Shown here one piece after another: positions 27,190 through 36,942 of a stretch of DNA of 64,000 nt. The position numbers and the translations under genes are program-made. A model generated the notes under the pieces. That model had not been told where the DNA came from, did not search any database, and saw only the letters and a program-made list of their open reading frames with translations. This stretch comes from Dyadobacter chenhuakuii. Its GTDB lineage: Bacteria > Bacteroidota > Bacteroidia > Cytophagales > Spirosomataceae. Location of the stretch: assembly GCF_023821985.2 (NCBI RefSeq), contig NZ_CP098805.1, positions 4,154,001 to 4,218,000 on the forward strand. Direction: 5' to 3'. Within the stretch, counting starts at the first letter, position 1; each line of letters begins with the position of its first letter.

Positions 27190-30100
27190 ATGTATCACTT
27201 TGCAGCTGCTGCAAGGAGAGGACGTTATTGTCTTCTTCCAGCCCTTCTTTTTGTCTTTTCTATCACTTTTGCTCAGGATTACGAGCAGCTACGGCAACAA
27301 AAAATCAACAGTCTCGACTTCTCCGGCCTTGGGCAAATGCTATTTCTTAATGCTGGCCTAACTAATCAAAATGAAATTAATTACTTCAAAAATTTAAACA
27401 GACAACAAGGAAAAACTCCTGAGCCGGTGTCTTCCGAGGAATGGCAGAATTTATATGAGAGACTGGTCGATACAGACCTGAGACCCGCTCAGGATCGGCT
27501 TCCGGAACTTGCAAAACTTGTTGAAACGGATGCCGCAAAACTTACAAAAAGCAATATTATCCCGATTGCATTCATCAATCTCGAAGGCATTTATCTATCT
27601 GATGGTGCGCTTAATAAAAACGAAGCACTTAAAAAAGCCGGAAAATCGGTAGATTTTGCAAAATATGAAAAGGTAAGAATCGTATCTGCAGCGGTAATGC
27701 AGGAAGATTTGTACCAGTCCAATGTTTCTTTTCTACTGGACGAAGCTCTAAACATTGACAACCATGCTCACAAAATCGATTCTGTGGAGATTGATTTCAT
27801 TGACGGGCGAGGCTTTACCGCTTATCCGGTAACAAAGAAGTTAATTCCCCATCGTTTTAATTCGATCGGCGAGCATAGCGTAAGAATTCGTTTTGCCATT
27901 GGTAATACTAATTATCTCTTTGAAACGAAAGTGAATGTAAGGCAAATGGAACGCCTAAAACCTTACATGGAAATGGAAGTGACTGCAAAGCCGTTTCAAT
28001 CTGTCGCTTCGGATTCATCTGCCAGAACAGCATTGGCAGGAGGCACCATTCGCATTATTAAAGGATGTGATCAAATATTTGACAAACCCATCATTATTGC
28101 AGAAGGTTTTGACATGGGGCAGGATGTAAATCTCGATGCCATTGAAACAAATTATAAAGATCCGCTCAACCAGTTTTTAATTGAAGGCTACGATCTGGTA
28201 CTGCTCGATTACAACGACGGACGAGCTGCTATTCAGGATAATGCACAGGTCTTAAAGGCGGTCATCGAACTTGTAAACACGCAAAAGACCGGCAATGTTG
28301 AATCTATCATTATCGGTGAAAGCATGAGCGGATTGGTTGCCAGGTGGGCATTGCGGGAAATGGAAAATGCAGGACAAGCACACCACGTAAAGCTGATGCT
28401 CTGTTACGATACGCCGCATCAGGGTGCGAATGTGCCAGTTGGGCTGACGCAGCTGGCCTATGAGGCACACCCAACAATGCTTACCAACTTCATTCTCAAA
28501 TTTTTTGCCAAGCGCTGGCGAAATTATTACAAAGCATTGGGGACACCTGCTGCAAAGCAACTATTGCTACATCAGGCAGCGCATCCAAATACGGGCATGA
28601 AGCACGCCGACTTTGATAGTTTCCGCACGCAACTCACCGCACTCGGAAATGGCGGCTATCCCCAGAATTGCCGCAATATCGCCGTAATTCATGGCAGTAT
28701 GGATGCGGGCGACCGTACATTGTTTAATAACTATAATTATGGCAGCAGATTGCTACTAAGTTGGACACCATTAGGACTGCAAAACACCAATATCGACATT
28801 CATACCAATGATATCAATAAAGCTAGTAGTGTGTTCAAATTCGCTTCGTGGGGACATCTATGGAATAGAAAAGCTGTTAACCGGACTTACCTAAGTGCTT
28901 TAAACGATGATTTTCTTCCTGGTGGACGCACACAATCCGGCGTTCCCAATAAGTTGATTGGTAAGAAGACCCATTTTGAGTTTTGTTTCGTGCCAACATT
29001 TAGTTCAATAGATTATCAGGGGCCTAGGTCTACACAAACAGAGAGAGAATTATTAAATGTTTGGAATATTGGTCCAGCGCAATCACCTTTCGCTGCAGTT
29101 TATGGGAGAAATGATAACATCAATACTATACACGTTCGAGCAAATTTCATAAACTGGACTTTGATAGGCCTCGCCGAAGGCCTGCTATCCGGCAATGCAG
29201 CCTGCCCGGCGCTTCCTGTTCCGCCAATTCCTGTTATCGTCCCTTTCAACACATGCTATCCATTTGGCAAGAAGCGTACGACCGAGGACAACACAGCAAA
29301 CATTACGGTCTCTTTGAAGAATGCTTCCAATGGGCAATATGTGCATAACTGGACGGTTTTGCCATCCAATCAATATTTTACAACTACCGGTGACCAGATT
29401 ACATTTCAGGCTGAAAAAGCGGACCATTATGAAGTTACCTGTGTTCGTACTCATCCAAACCGCAGGGATTTGAGCGCGACATCAACAGCAACGATCTGGG
29501 TTTATGATTGCGATAATGTTCCAGCGAAGCCGGATGAAGACCAATTGGTGTTTGCAGATGCGGCTGATGTTTGGGAAGGTGATTTCTTACTGACCACGGC
29601 TGTGGATTCACTTGCCGTCTTTGCACATTATCACCAAGCGTCCAAGGTTTTATACGCGTCACTGCAAAACGGTACATTCATTCCAAGCAGCAAGCTCAAA
29701 GCCAGTGGCATGTTTGATGAATTTGCAGCACTTTTCGCAGAAGAAGATCCTGGCAATCCTCTTCCCGTACGGTTGGTTTCGTTTGAAGCTGCGGCCGAAG
29801 GCATGCGTGCATTACTGACATGGGCGACAGCAGCAGAAATCAACAGCGATAAATTCATCATTGAGCGAAGTTCGTCCGGTAAAGACTGGATCGAAATTGG
29901 TCAGGTGAAGGCGCGAAGTCTGAGCGTAGCGAAGGAAGCGTATGAATTTTATGATAGGGATATTGATCTTAAAATGGGCTACTATCGCTTGAAAATGATT
30001 GATACGGATGGCACATTCGCTTACAGCAAGATCAAAACGCTGAGATTCGACGGTATGGAACCCGCCATATTTCCAAATCCGATCGGCAATGATGGATTAA

Positions 30101-30285
30101 TACATTTGGCAGACGGTGCCAATGCTGCAAACATCGCCATTTTCGATATTTCAGGACTGAAAGTGTTTGAAAAGAGTGGTGCAGCAACGCAGATTAATGT
30201 TGAGAAACTTCCACCGGGAAATTATATCATCCGCATCCGATTGAAAGATGGAACTGAGACGAGCCGGTTGGTTGTGAAGAAATAG
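27190..30285 (+). CDS. T9SS-sorted lipase-like protein, 1031 aa
   Basis: A signal peptide (LLPALLFVFSITFAQ) is followed by a beta-rich region and an alpha/beta-hydrolase core. That core has the nucleophile elbow GESMSG (Ser378) and a nearby CYDTPHQGANVP, resembling PGAP1-type or lipase-like esterases. An Ig-like segment follows around residues 690-770. The last 85 residues are a type IX secretion sorting domain (AIFPNPIGNDGLI through SRLVVKK). It is probably secreted across the outer membrane and surface attached. The substrate is unknown. Confidence 0.82.
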   Translation: MYHFAAAARRGRYCLLPALLFVFSITFAQDYEQLRQQKINSLDFSGLGQMLFLNAGLTNQNEINYFKNLNRQQGKTPEPVSSEEWQNLYERLVDTDLRPAQDRLPELAKLVETDAAKLTKSNIIPIAFINLEGIYLSDGALNKNEALKKAGKSVDFAKYEKVRIVSAAVMQEDLYQSNVSFLLDEALNIDNHAHKIDSVEIDFIDGRGFTAYPVTKKLIPHRFNSIGEHSVRIRFAIGNTNYLFETKVNVRQMERLKPYMEMEVTAKPFQSVASDSSARTALAGGTIRIIKGCDQIFDKPIIIAEGFDMGQDVNLDAIETNYKDPLNQFLIEGYDLVLLDYNDGRAAIQDNAQVLKAVIELVNTQKTGNVESIIIGESMSGLVARWALREMENAGQAHHVKLMLCYDTPHQGANVPVGLTQLAYEAHPTMLTNFILKFFAKRWRNYYKALGTPAAKQLLLHQAAHPNTGMKHADFDSFRTQLTALGNGGYPQNCRNIAVIHGSMDAGDRTLFNNYNYGSRLLLSWTPLGLQNTNIDIHTNDINKASSVFKFASWGHLWNRKAVNRTYLSALNDDFLPGGRTQSGVPNKLIGKKTHFEFCFVPTFSSIDYQGPRSTQTERELLNVWNIGPAQSPFAAVYGRNDNINTIHVRANFINWTLIGLAEGLLSGNAACPALPVPPIPVIVPFNTCYPFGKKRTTEDNTANITVSLKNASNGQYVHNWTVLPSNQYFTTTGDQITFQAEKADHYEVTCVRTHPNRRDLSATSTATIWVYDCDNVPAKPDEDQLVFADAADVWEGDFLLTTAVDSLAVFAHYHQASKVLYASLQNGTFIPSSKLKASGMFDEFAALFAEEDPGNPLPVRLVSFEAAAEGMRALLTWATAAEINSDKFIIERSSSGKDWIEIGQVKARSLSVAKEAYEFYDRDIDLKMGYYRLKMIDTDGTFAYSKIKTLRFDGMEPAIFPNPIGNDGLIHLADGANAANIAIFDISGLKVFEKSGAATQINVEKLPPGNYIIRIRLKDGTETSRLVVKK

Positions 30286-30306
30286 GTAATAATATTGAAA
30301 AACCCT

Positions 30307-30338
30307 GATCACGTATATCCAATTTCGTTCGTTAAAGG
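30307..30338. promoter_or_regulatory. 32-bp shared upstream motif, copy 2
   Basis: The sequence matches 26074-26105 at 27 of 32 bases, and both conserved blocks keep the same spacing. It lies 155 bases before the start of the T9SS gene at 30462. The copy lacks the flanking inverted repeat of copy 1. Confidence 0.5.
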
Positions 30339-30461
30339 CATCTTTTCAAACTCCCGTAAATTGTTGACGTTTAGGACATAAGTAAAAAAGCATTGACTTA
30401 TGCCTTAACTATCTGATAGCAAGTGATATTGGATCATTTTTAAATAAACACTTTTCGCACT

Positions 30462-32372
30462 ATGAAAATAACATTACAAATACTCGCACTTATTTTAGCC
30501 AGTCTGACTGGATTTGCACAATGGAGTACAGATCCGACACAGGGAAATTTAATCCGCCAGGGGACAAACGCGATAGAGGACTTTACCCTTCACACAGATA
30601 ATACTGGTGGAACATTCCTTGTCTGGGAAGATTGGCGGACATTCGGCCCGAATATCTATGCACAACGCATTACCACAGCTGGTTCGCCAAAGTGGGATGA
30701 AAATGAAGGACATATAGTCCGCCCGATGCAGGGTAACGGTGAAATGATCGCCAGCATTATGGAAATGGGATCGACAAGTGATGGAAATGGAAATGCTATC
30801 ATCGCATGGTCAGATAACCGAGATGGCTTACATGTCTATGTCCAGAAGATTAACGATAACGGTGAAATGCAGTGGCAAAAGGATGGCCAAAATATTTGTA
30901 ACCCATGCGCTTATGCTGATAAAGTAAAGATCATAAGTGATGGGAGCGGTGGATCGATCATTGCATGGAGTGGCGAAAGAGCTTTCGGTGAAGTTAGTGA
31001 AGTTTATATGCAACGGATCAATGAAAACGGTGTAAGTCAATGGCAAAGCAATGGTGCAAGGGTAACGAACAACGACGAGTATCACAAAATTTTACTAAAC
31101 ATTGTGAGCGACGGAAACAATGGTGCAATTGTAACATGGGAATATCAGCAGGATGGAATAAGTGAAATACGTGCCCAACGATTAGATAACAATGGTAACG
31201 CCCTCTGGGCGGCCGAAGGAACTATTTTAGGCAATTTCACTGACGGTAATGCAAGACAACTGGAATCTATAACTGATGGCAATGGCGGAATAATAACTGT
31301 TTGGTATGACGTGCGTAATTCTTCCGGAAACCTGTATGCGCAAAAAATCAATTCGAATGGACAACCGCAATGGACTTTTGGAGGACTTCCCATTTGTACT
31401 GCAAATGGAGATCAGACTCGTGCTAATATTGTCAGTGATGCGCAAGGAGGGGCAATCATCGCTTGGGAAGATCCGAGAAATGGCCCTCCTAACATTTACG
31501 CGCAACGGATAAATGCCAGCGGCCAGGCTCAATGGTCAGCTGACGGCATACCAGTTTATGCGCAATCTTTTAATCAGGTTAATCCACAAGTAACGCCTGA
31601 CGGCGAGGGTGGTGCTGTTATATGTTGGACTGACGCCAGGAATGCCGGGGTTCCAGATAACCACAGAGACGTGTATGCCCAGCGCGTGAATGACTCCGGA
31701 ACTTTACTATGGGAAAGTAACGGCATTCCGGTTGCCATTGGAGAGAGTGATCAGGGCGGTGTTGCAATCACCACTGATGATAATGGAGCCTTTGTGATCG
31801 TCTGGCTTGGTGACTACGACAGCATATTTGCATCTCGCCTTGGCAAGGACGGTGTGCTCCCCGTTACGCTGGTCACATTCGAGGCTCGTGCTGAAAATGA
31901 CAATGCAGTTTTAACATGGACAACCAGTCAGGAAATCGTTAATAAGGGTTTTGAAATTCAACGCAGCGCCGATGCTAAGCATTTTGATAAGATTACGTTC
32001 GTAAATCCTTATAGCAGCGGATCCGACACGACTCAAAACTATCAATATACCGACCGCGCCCCACTCCCGGGCACTAATTATTACCGCCTCAAACAACTCG
32101 ATCACGACGGAAAATTTGCTTACAGCAAGATGGTTCATGTCAACCTTCCCAAGACTTCCCATATATCCGTCTATCCCAATCCTACAATAGGTGATCTCTT
32201 CGTTGAAACAGAGAACGTTAGTGAGCGTCTACAAGTTATAGATATGCTTGGTCGCACTGTTCTTGACAAGCGCGTAGTTAAGCCCAGAACACACATTAAT
32301 GTTAAGGATTTATCACCTGGAATGTATATTATAAAGGGAGGTGCTTTGAGTCAGGTTTTTGTGAAGCAATAG
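30462..32372 (+). CDS. T9SS-sorted repeat protein, copy 1, 636 aa
   Basis: A signal peptide (LALILASLTGFAQ) is followed by about eight repeats of roughly 50 residues with the pattern GGxIIxWxDxR...IYAQRINxxGxxQW. These probably form a beta-propeller. A linker typical of T9SS cargo (LPVTLVTFEARAENDNAVLTW) and a C-terminal sorting domain (SVYPNPTIGDLF through SQVFVKQ) end the protein. It is probably a surface-exposed binding protein and has no catalytic motif. The next gene is a paralogue with the same layout. Confidence 0.82.
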   Translation: MKITLQILALILASLTGFAQWSTDPTQGNLIRQGTNAIEDFTLHTDNTGGTFLVWEDWRTFGPNIYAQRITTAGSPKWDENEGHIVRPMQGNGEMIASIMEMGSTSDGNGNAIIAWSDNRDGLHVYVQKINDNGEMQWQKDGQNICNPCAYADKVKIISDGSGGSIIAWSGERAFGEVSEVYMQRINENGVSQWQSNGARVTNNDEYHKILLNIVSDGNNGAIVTWEYQQDGISEIRAQRLDNNGNALWAAEGTILGNFTDGNARQLESITDGNGGIITVWYDVRNSSGNLYAQKINSNGQPQWTFGGLPICTANGDQTRANIVSDAQGGAIIAWEDPRNGPPNIYAQRINASGQAQWSADGIPVYAQSFNQVNPQVTPDGEGGAVICWTDARNAGVPDNHRDVYAQRVNDSGTLLWESNGIPVAIGESDQGGVAITTDDNGAFVIVWLGDYDSIFASRLGKDGVLPVTLVTFEARAENDNAVLTWTTSQEIVNKGFEIQRSADAKHFDKITFVNPYSSGSDTTQNYQYTDRAPLPGTNYYRLKQLDHDGKFAYSKMVHVNLPKTSHISVYPNPTIGDLFVETENVSERLQVIDMLGRTVLDKRVVKPRTHINVKDLSPGMYIIKGGALSQVFVKQ

Positions 32373-32408
32373 GTGTCATAGTTTTGCTAATCAAGCTATT
32401 AATTTGAT

Positions 32409-34310
32409 ATGAAACATTTATTCACTCTATTTTCTCTCCTTGTATTTCCGTGTTATGCCTTCGCGCAATGGAATGACAACCCGTCAATTAACACGAGGAT
32501 TTGCGATTCTGAAGCCCTCCAAGATGATCACGAGCTTGCTGCTGACAATGCAGGTGGAACATTTATAGCATGGAAAGATTTACGTTCGGGAGCTCTTCAT
32601 TTATATGCTCAACACATTGATTCGGAAGGATTTAAGAAATGGCCAGGCGAAGGTGTGCCCATAGCCACTGCGACGGAAAGCGACGAATATTTGATGGATT
32701 TCAAGCTTGTTGCGGATGGAGATGGTGGTGTTATTATCGTTTGGGCAGACGCACGAAATCAAGCTCCTTATGAATTCGATGCGGATATTTACGCCCAAAG
32801 AATAAATGCTAATGGTGAGGTTCAATGGACTTTCAATGGGGAAACCATATGTGATGCGTTAGGACTACAACACAGCATAGATGTAATGGAAGATGGTTCT
32901 GGCGGCGTATTCATTGTATGGGAGGATAAGCGGGACATTAACCCAAATATTTACGCCCAACACGTCAATCATTCCGGCAAGGCTGAATGGACAGCTAATG
33001 GTATGCCTGTTAGTAAAGACAATGTAAATCCCAATATCCGTCCGCAATTGGTCGCCGATGGGAATGAGGGGTTAATGGTATTTTGGCATCAAACTACATC
33101 GCCCTACGACCGCTATTATAAAGCCCAGCACCTTAGCAAAACGGGCGCTCAGCAATGGTCAAATGGCGGGCTCCAGATTATCACCCTTGGCTACGCTGAC
33201 CCTTTTATAAAGCCGGAAATTATAGCTGACGGTGAAGGCGGAGCGATTGTTTCTTGGTATGAACACCTTGGAGATAGTCACCAAATCCTCGCCCAGCGCA
33301 TTAATTCAACTGGTTTATCAATGTGGCCTGGCAGAGCCATTTATGTATGTGAAAGTATACTCGGCCGCGCGTTTCCAGAGATGGTGACTGATAATAGTGG
33401 AGGTGCAATAGTTATTTGGGCACACGGGCCAATTTTGCAACCCAATGCTATCCACGGCCAGAGAGTAAACGCTGCTGGTCAATTGCTATGGCCAACGATA
33501 GGATTACCTGTTATAAATAGAAATACCAGGGTATATGACTATCAACTTGTAACTGACGGAACGGACGGGGCTATTATTGCATGGACAGATGCTACATCCG
33601 ATATCCGTGGACAACGAGTTACAGGCTTGGGTGTTCGTCAGTGGCACATTAAGGGTGCCACAATCTGCAGTGCAGATAACAATCAAGCTAGAATCAGAAT
33701 GGTTAGCAATGGAAATTATGAAGCTCTTGTCTTTTGGTTAGACCGGAGAATTGAACCACGCCAGATATACGGCACCTTAACAAACAATCAGATTCTTTTG
33801 CCAGTGACACTAATTGCATTTGACGCCTTTGCTGAGCATAGCCAGGTTCAGTTGTTATGGACGACGTCAATGGAAACAAATAATGAGCGTTTCGACATTG
33901 AAAGAAGCAGAGACGGCAAAAAATTTGAAAAGATCGGTGAGGTTTTAGCTTCGTCTGATTCAGCTGCCGAAAAACACTATCGATTTACTGACCCTGCCCC
34001 CATCTCAGGAATTAATTACTATCGCCTCAGGCAACTCGATCATGACGGGAAATTTGCTTACAGTAAAATGGCCGTGGTAGAATCCGTCGGGGATGAAGAT
34101 TTCAGCATTTATCCAAATCCCTCCCATGACCGAGTAAATATCAAATCTTCAAAAACGCTGACAAAGCTGGAAATCGTAAATATGATCGGCATTACTGTAA
34201 TAACCGTCCCTGTTTCCAGTAATCATTTACCGGTTGACATCAGTTCCTTGCAGCCAGGTTTGTATGTTGTGAGAGCAGGTGTGACAAGTAAACTTTTTGT
34301 AAAGAACTGA
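32409..34310 (+). CDS. T9SS-sorted repeat protein, copy 2, 633 aa
   Basis: It has the same architecture as the preceding gene: signal peptide ending FAQ, WxDxR/IYAQ repeats (for example FIVWEDKRDINPNIYAQHVN), the linker LPVTLIAFDAFAEHSQVQLLW, and the sorting domain SIYPNPSHDRVNIK through TSKLFVKN. It begins 36 bases after copy 1 stops, so the pair arose by tandem duplication and is likely cotranscribed. Confidence 0.82.
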   Translation: MKHLFTLFSLLVFPCYAFAQWNDNPSINTRICDSEALQDDHELAADNAGGTFIAWKDLRSGALHLYAQHIDSEGFKKWPGEGVPIATATESDEYLMDFKLVADGDGGVIIVWADARNQAPYEFDADIYAQRINANGEVQWTFNGETICDALGLQHSIDVMEDGSGGVFIVWEDKRDINPNIYAQHVNHSGKAEWTANGMPVSKDNVNPNIRPQLVADGNEGLMVFWHQTTSPYDRYYKAQHLSKTGAQQWSNGGLQIITLGYADPFIKPEIIADGEGGAIVSWYEHLGDSHQILAQRINSTGLSMWPGRAIYVCESILGRAFPEMVTDNSGGAIVIWAHGPILQPNAIHGQRVNAAGQLLWPTIGLPVINRNTRVYDYQLVTDGTDGAIIAWTDATSDIRGQRVTGLGVRQWHIKGATICSADNNQARIRMVSNGNYEALVFWLDRRIEPRQIYGTLTNNQILLPVTLIAFDAFAEHSQVQLLWTTSMETNNERFDIERSRDGKKFEKIGEVLASSDSAAEKHYRFTDPAPISGINYYRLRQLDHDGKFAYSKMAVVESVGDEDFSIYPNPSHDRVNIKSSKTLTKLEIVNMIGITVITVPVSSNHLPVDISSLQPGLYVVRAGVTSKLFVKN

Positions 34311-34365
34311 ACGGTCCCTGATCCGTTGCTTGCGAGCGGACGCCGCACGGGCAGTTATAAATGAA

Positions 34366-34395
34366 AAAAGAGCACCGATTTCTCGATGCTCTTTT
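34366..34395. terminator. bidirectional terminator next to tRNA-Val
   Basis: AAAAGAGCA (34366-34374) pairs perfectly with TGCTCTTTT (34387-34395), and an inner CGA/TCG stem tightens the loop. It can end both the T9SS gene transcript and the minus-strand tRNA transcript. Confidence 0.85.
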
Positions 34396-34400
34396 AATCG

Positions 34401-34475
34401 TGGGAGTTGAGGGATTCGAACCCCCGACCCTCTGCTTGTAAGGCAGATGCTCTGAACCAACTGAGCTAAACTCCC
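34401..34475 (-). tRNA. tRNA-Val, anticodon TAC
   Basis: The minus strand reads GGGAGTT, a D-arm TAGCTCAGTTGG, an anticodon stem-loop with CTTACAA (anticodon TAC, Val), a T-arm with GGTTCGAAT, and the matching acceptor AACTCCC plus discriminator A. CCA is not encoded. The stems are complete apart from one wobble pair in the T-stem. Confidence 0.95.
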
Positions 34476-34586
34476 TTTTTCCCCGTCGTTTGGGAGTGCA
34501 AATATGTAGGACGAAAATCTTCTCTGCAACTTTTTTGATAAAAAAAATTTAAAAAAATTGCAATTCATTGAAGATCAAGGCACATT

Positions 34587-35315
34587 TTATTCAAAATTTA
34601 AATACAATGTAACCGTGTGCGTGGACAATTTATTGATCCCGGTCCCTAAGGAATTTTTAGAAGGGTTGAAAACATTGGTTAACCCATGAGAAAAGCGCAG
34701 TTCTGGCGCGAATTTGAAAAATTCGAAAAACTGCTCGTAGCCAATGCCGTAGTCAAGCGAGAAATCACTCGATTTTGTGTCCAGCTGGCCGCCGCCCCGG
34801 TTTCTCTTTACATTGGTTTCCAAACCCAAAGTAAAGCCGGCAAGCATATACATTCTGGAATTTACCCTGCGTAAGGATTTGTATTTCAACAACAAAGGAA
34901 TCTCAATCCAGGTCGATTCACGCTTTTCAGTCTTTTCGACGCCATTAGGGTAGCTGAACTTGACATTCCGGTCGTATAGGGAGACCGAGGGCGTGGTGCG
35001 GATGTCGAAATGGTCCGTCAGAAATGCATTGACGATAAAGCCCATGCGGAATGCCGCGTTGGTTGGGGATTGGATTACGAATGCGGAGTCTTTGGAGACA
35101 AAATCGTTGCTGTGCTTGATATTGAAGCGGGTGAATGGCACGCCGAAAAGGATACCATAATGGATAGGCTTGTCATCGTAAAATTCCAAATGACGGCGCC
35201 TGTACCCTATTCCCTGTGATTTCACTTCCTGAGCCGCCATCAGCAGCAAAAGAATGCCTAATATTATTTTTGCCCTATGTAAATCGAACAAATCCCGAAG
35301 GTAAGTGTAATGCAT
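34587..35315 (-). CDS. porT: PorT-like type IX secretion outer-membrane protein, 242 aa
   Basis: The N-terminal hydrophobic signal (IILGILLLLMAAQEVKSQ) precedes an eight-stranded beta-barrel-like protein with GIGYRRRHLEFYDDKPIHYG near residues 35-54. That motif, the 240-aa length and the position directly after ubiE match PorT/SprT, an outer-membrane component needed for T9SS and gliding. The three T9SS cargo genes just upstream are consistent. The 5' end overlaps ubiE by about 50 bases; a later start (for example the Met near the signal) would remove much of this overlap. Confidence 0.82.
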   Translation of the reverse strand: MHYTYLRDLFDLHRAKIILGILLLLMAAQEVKSQGIGYRRRHLEFYDDKPIHYGILFGVPFTRFNIKHSNDFVSKDSAFVIQSPTNAAFRMGFIVNAFLTDHFDIRTTPSVSLYDRNVKFSYPNGVEKTEKRESTWIEIPLLLKYKSLRRVNSRMYMLAGFTLGLETNVKRNRGGGQLDTKSSDFSLDYGIGYEQFFEFFKFAPELRFSHGLTNVFNPSKNSLGTGINKLSTHTVTLYLNFE

Positions 35316-36010
35316 TTGGTATTGATAAAACCTGCTTTTTTATAGATTTCAAGAAAAGCTTCCCCATCCGGAAACGCCTGAACAGACTCGGGCAGATATG
35401 TATACGCCGAACTGTCTTTGGAAACGCTTTTACCGATCAATGGCAATATATATTTGAAATAAAAATTATAAAACTGCTTGAAAGGAAAGGCGCGCGGCTT
35501 GGAAAATTCAACCACCACACAAGTTCCGTTTGGCTTCATCACGCGGTTCATCTCGCTCAGTCCGACCAGCAAATTCTGGAAATTGCGTACTCCAAACGAA
35601 ACGATGATTGCATCGAAATAATTGCTCTCGAAAGACAAGTTTTCGGAATCGCCGCTTTGTAATGTAATGATGTCCTGCTTCCCGAGTTTGGCAATTTTTT
35701 CCCGGCCAACAGCCAGCATTCCTTCCGAAATATCAACGCCTATGATCTTTTCGGGCTTTAATGCCAATGCTTCTATTGCGAAATCACCGGTGCCCGTTGC
35801 AATGTCCAAAATCACTTTCGGCGCCTGTTTTTTGAGCAGCTTAATGGCCCTTTTACGCCAATAAATGTCCACTCCCGCGCTAAGCAGATGGTTCAGCAGA
35901 TCGTATTTTGGTGAAATATTGTCAAACATTTCGGCCACCTGCTCCCTCTTGCTGCCCTCTTTGTCCTTATATGGTACTACACTCATTTCGCTCTGCTGTT
36001 GATATAACAA
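35264..36010 (-). CDS. ubiE: demethylmenaquinone methyltransferase (UbiE/MenG), 248 aa
   Basis: This is an SAM-dependent class I methyltransferase that methylates demethylmenaquinone to menaquinone. It shows the UbiE pattern: FDNISPKYDLLNHLLSAGVD near the start, the SAM motif LDIATGTGDFAIEAL (about residues 67-81), and FGVRNFQN. Menaquinone use fits complex I encoded nearby. Several ATGs exist at the start; MSVVPYKDKEG (residue 9) is also plausible. Confidence 0.93.
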   Translation of the reverse strand: MLYQQQSEMSVVPYKDKEGSKREQVAEMFDNISPKYDLLNHLLSAGVDIYWRKRAIKLLKKQAPKVILDIATGTGDFAIEALALKPEKIIGVDISEGMLAVGREKIAKLGKQDIITLQSGDSENLSFESNYFDAIIVSFGVRNFQNLLVGLSEMNRVMKPNGTCVVVEFSKPRAFPFKQFYNFYFKYILPLIGKSVSKDSSAYTYLPESVQAFPDGEAFLEIYKKAGFINTKCITLTFGICSIYIGQK

Positions 36011-36126
36011 TTAAACAAAACTAACAGATAAATGTTGTTATTCTGACTGCCTGAATGAGGTTATTCAAATGCCATAGTGACCGAAACCAAAAACCTGCGT
36101 CTAAACGGAGAATCAACTCAGGACTA

Positions 36127-36930
36127 ATGGTTAATCGGTTGTCAATCATGCATCAATATTTACTCGCTGCCGTGCTGGTAACGGCCACATTGGCGGCAGA
36201 AGCGCAAACGCGGCGCGTGGCTTCGTCCAATGGCATCAGCCAGAAAAAAACTTATGACAGGAATGATTATCAACCCTTTACACTAAGTTGTAATGCCGGA
36301 TTAACACAGTTTTTTGGGGAAATGAATGAGCAGGATATGCGCAGCATTTTGGGATTTGGTATTGGCAGGGCTTATAACAAACAGCTTTCCCTGCATCTTG
36401 ATTACCATTCAGGCAAGCTGGGCGGTCAGAATACCGATTTTTTTAATTCCTGGTTTGTCAATGCTTTTAATAGCGTGGAAGTGTTTGTAAAATGGAATTT
36501 GACGGAACAATTCAGCCATTTTGAGCCGGGTAATGCTGATTTCAGCGTTTATGGAGGGTTGGGTCTTATTCATTTTAATGCCAATGCTTTTGATCTGGAC
36601 AACAATCAATTGCTCCGTTTTACCAATAGCAAACAAAGCGCACGCAATCCGCATTTCCTGAGATGGGGAAGGCCCAAAAGCCTTCGTAACATTAAAAAAA
36701 CACGTGAAGGGATGCTGCCATTAGGCACTTCCCTCGATTACAAATTGTTTCAACATTGGAAGATCGGCATCGATTATCGTTTTTATTTTGTGAGGACAGA
36801 TAAGCTCGATGCAACTTCCGGCATGCGGCTGATCAATGCGGAAGAAAGTGAATCATATAGTGATACACCCAATGACCAATTCAGTTTTATTGCCGTAACA
36901 TTGGCCTATCGTTTTAAATTATCCCACTAG
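36127..36930 (+). CDS. secreted outer-membrane beta-barrel-like protein, about 267 aa
   Basis: I choose the ATG at 36127 (MVNRLSIMHQYLLAAVL) or the one at 36148, because the signal peptide (cleavage near AEAQ) begins there. The frame opens at 36055. The mature protein has alternating strand patterns and ends YRFKLSH, typical of outer-membrane porin-family barrels. No named family is recognised. It is divergent from ubiE and 12 bases upstream of the next gene. Confidence 0.7.
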   Translation: MVNRLSIMHQYLLAAVLVTATLAAEAQTRRVASSNGISQKKTYDRNDYQPFTLSCNAGLTQFFGEMNEQDMRSILGFGIGRAYNKQLSLHLDYHSGKLGGQNTDFFNSWFVNAFNSVEVFVKWNLTEQFSHFEPGNADFSVYGGLGLIHFNANAFDLDNNQLLRFTNSKQSARNPHFLRWGRPKSLRNIKKTREGMLPLGTSLDYKLFQHWKIGIDYRFYFVRTDKLDATSGMRLINAEESESYSDTPNDQFSFIAVTLAYRFKLSH

Positions 36931-36942
36931 CAGAAGTCCATA

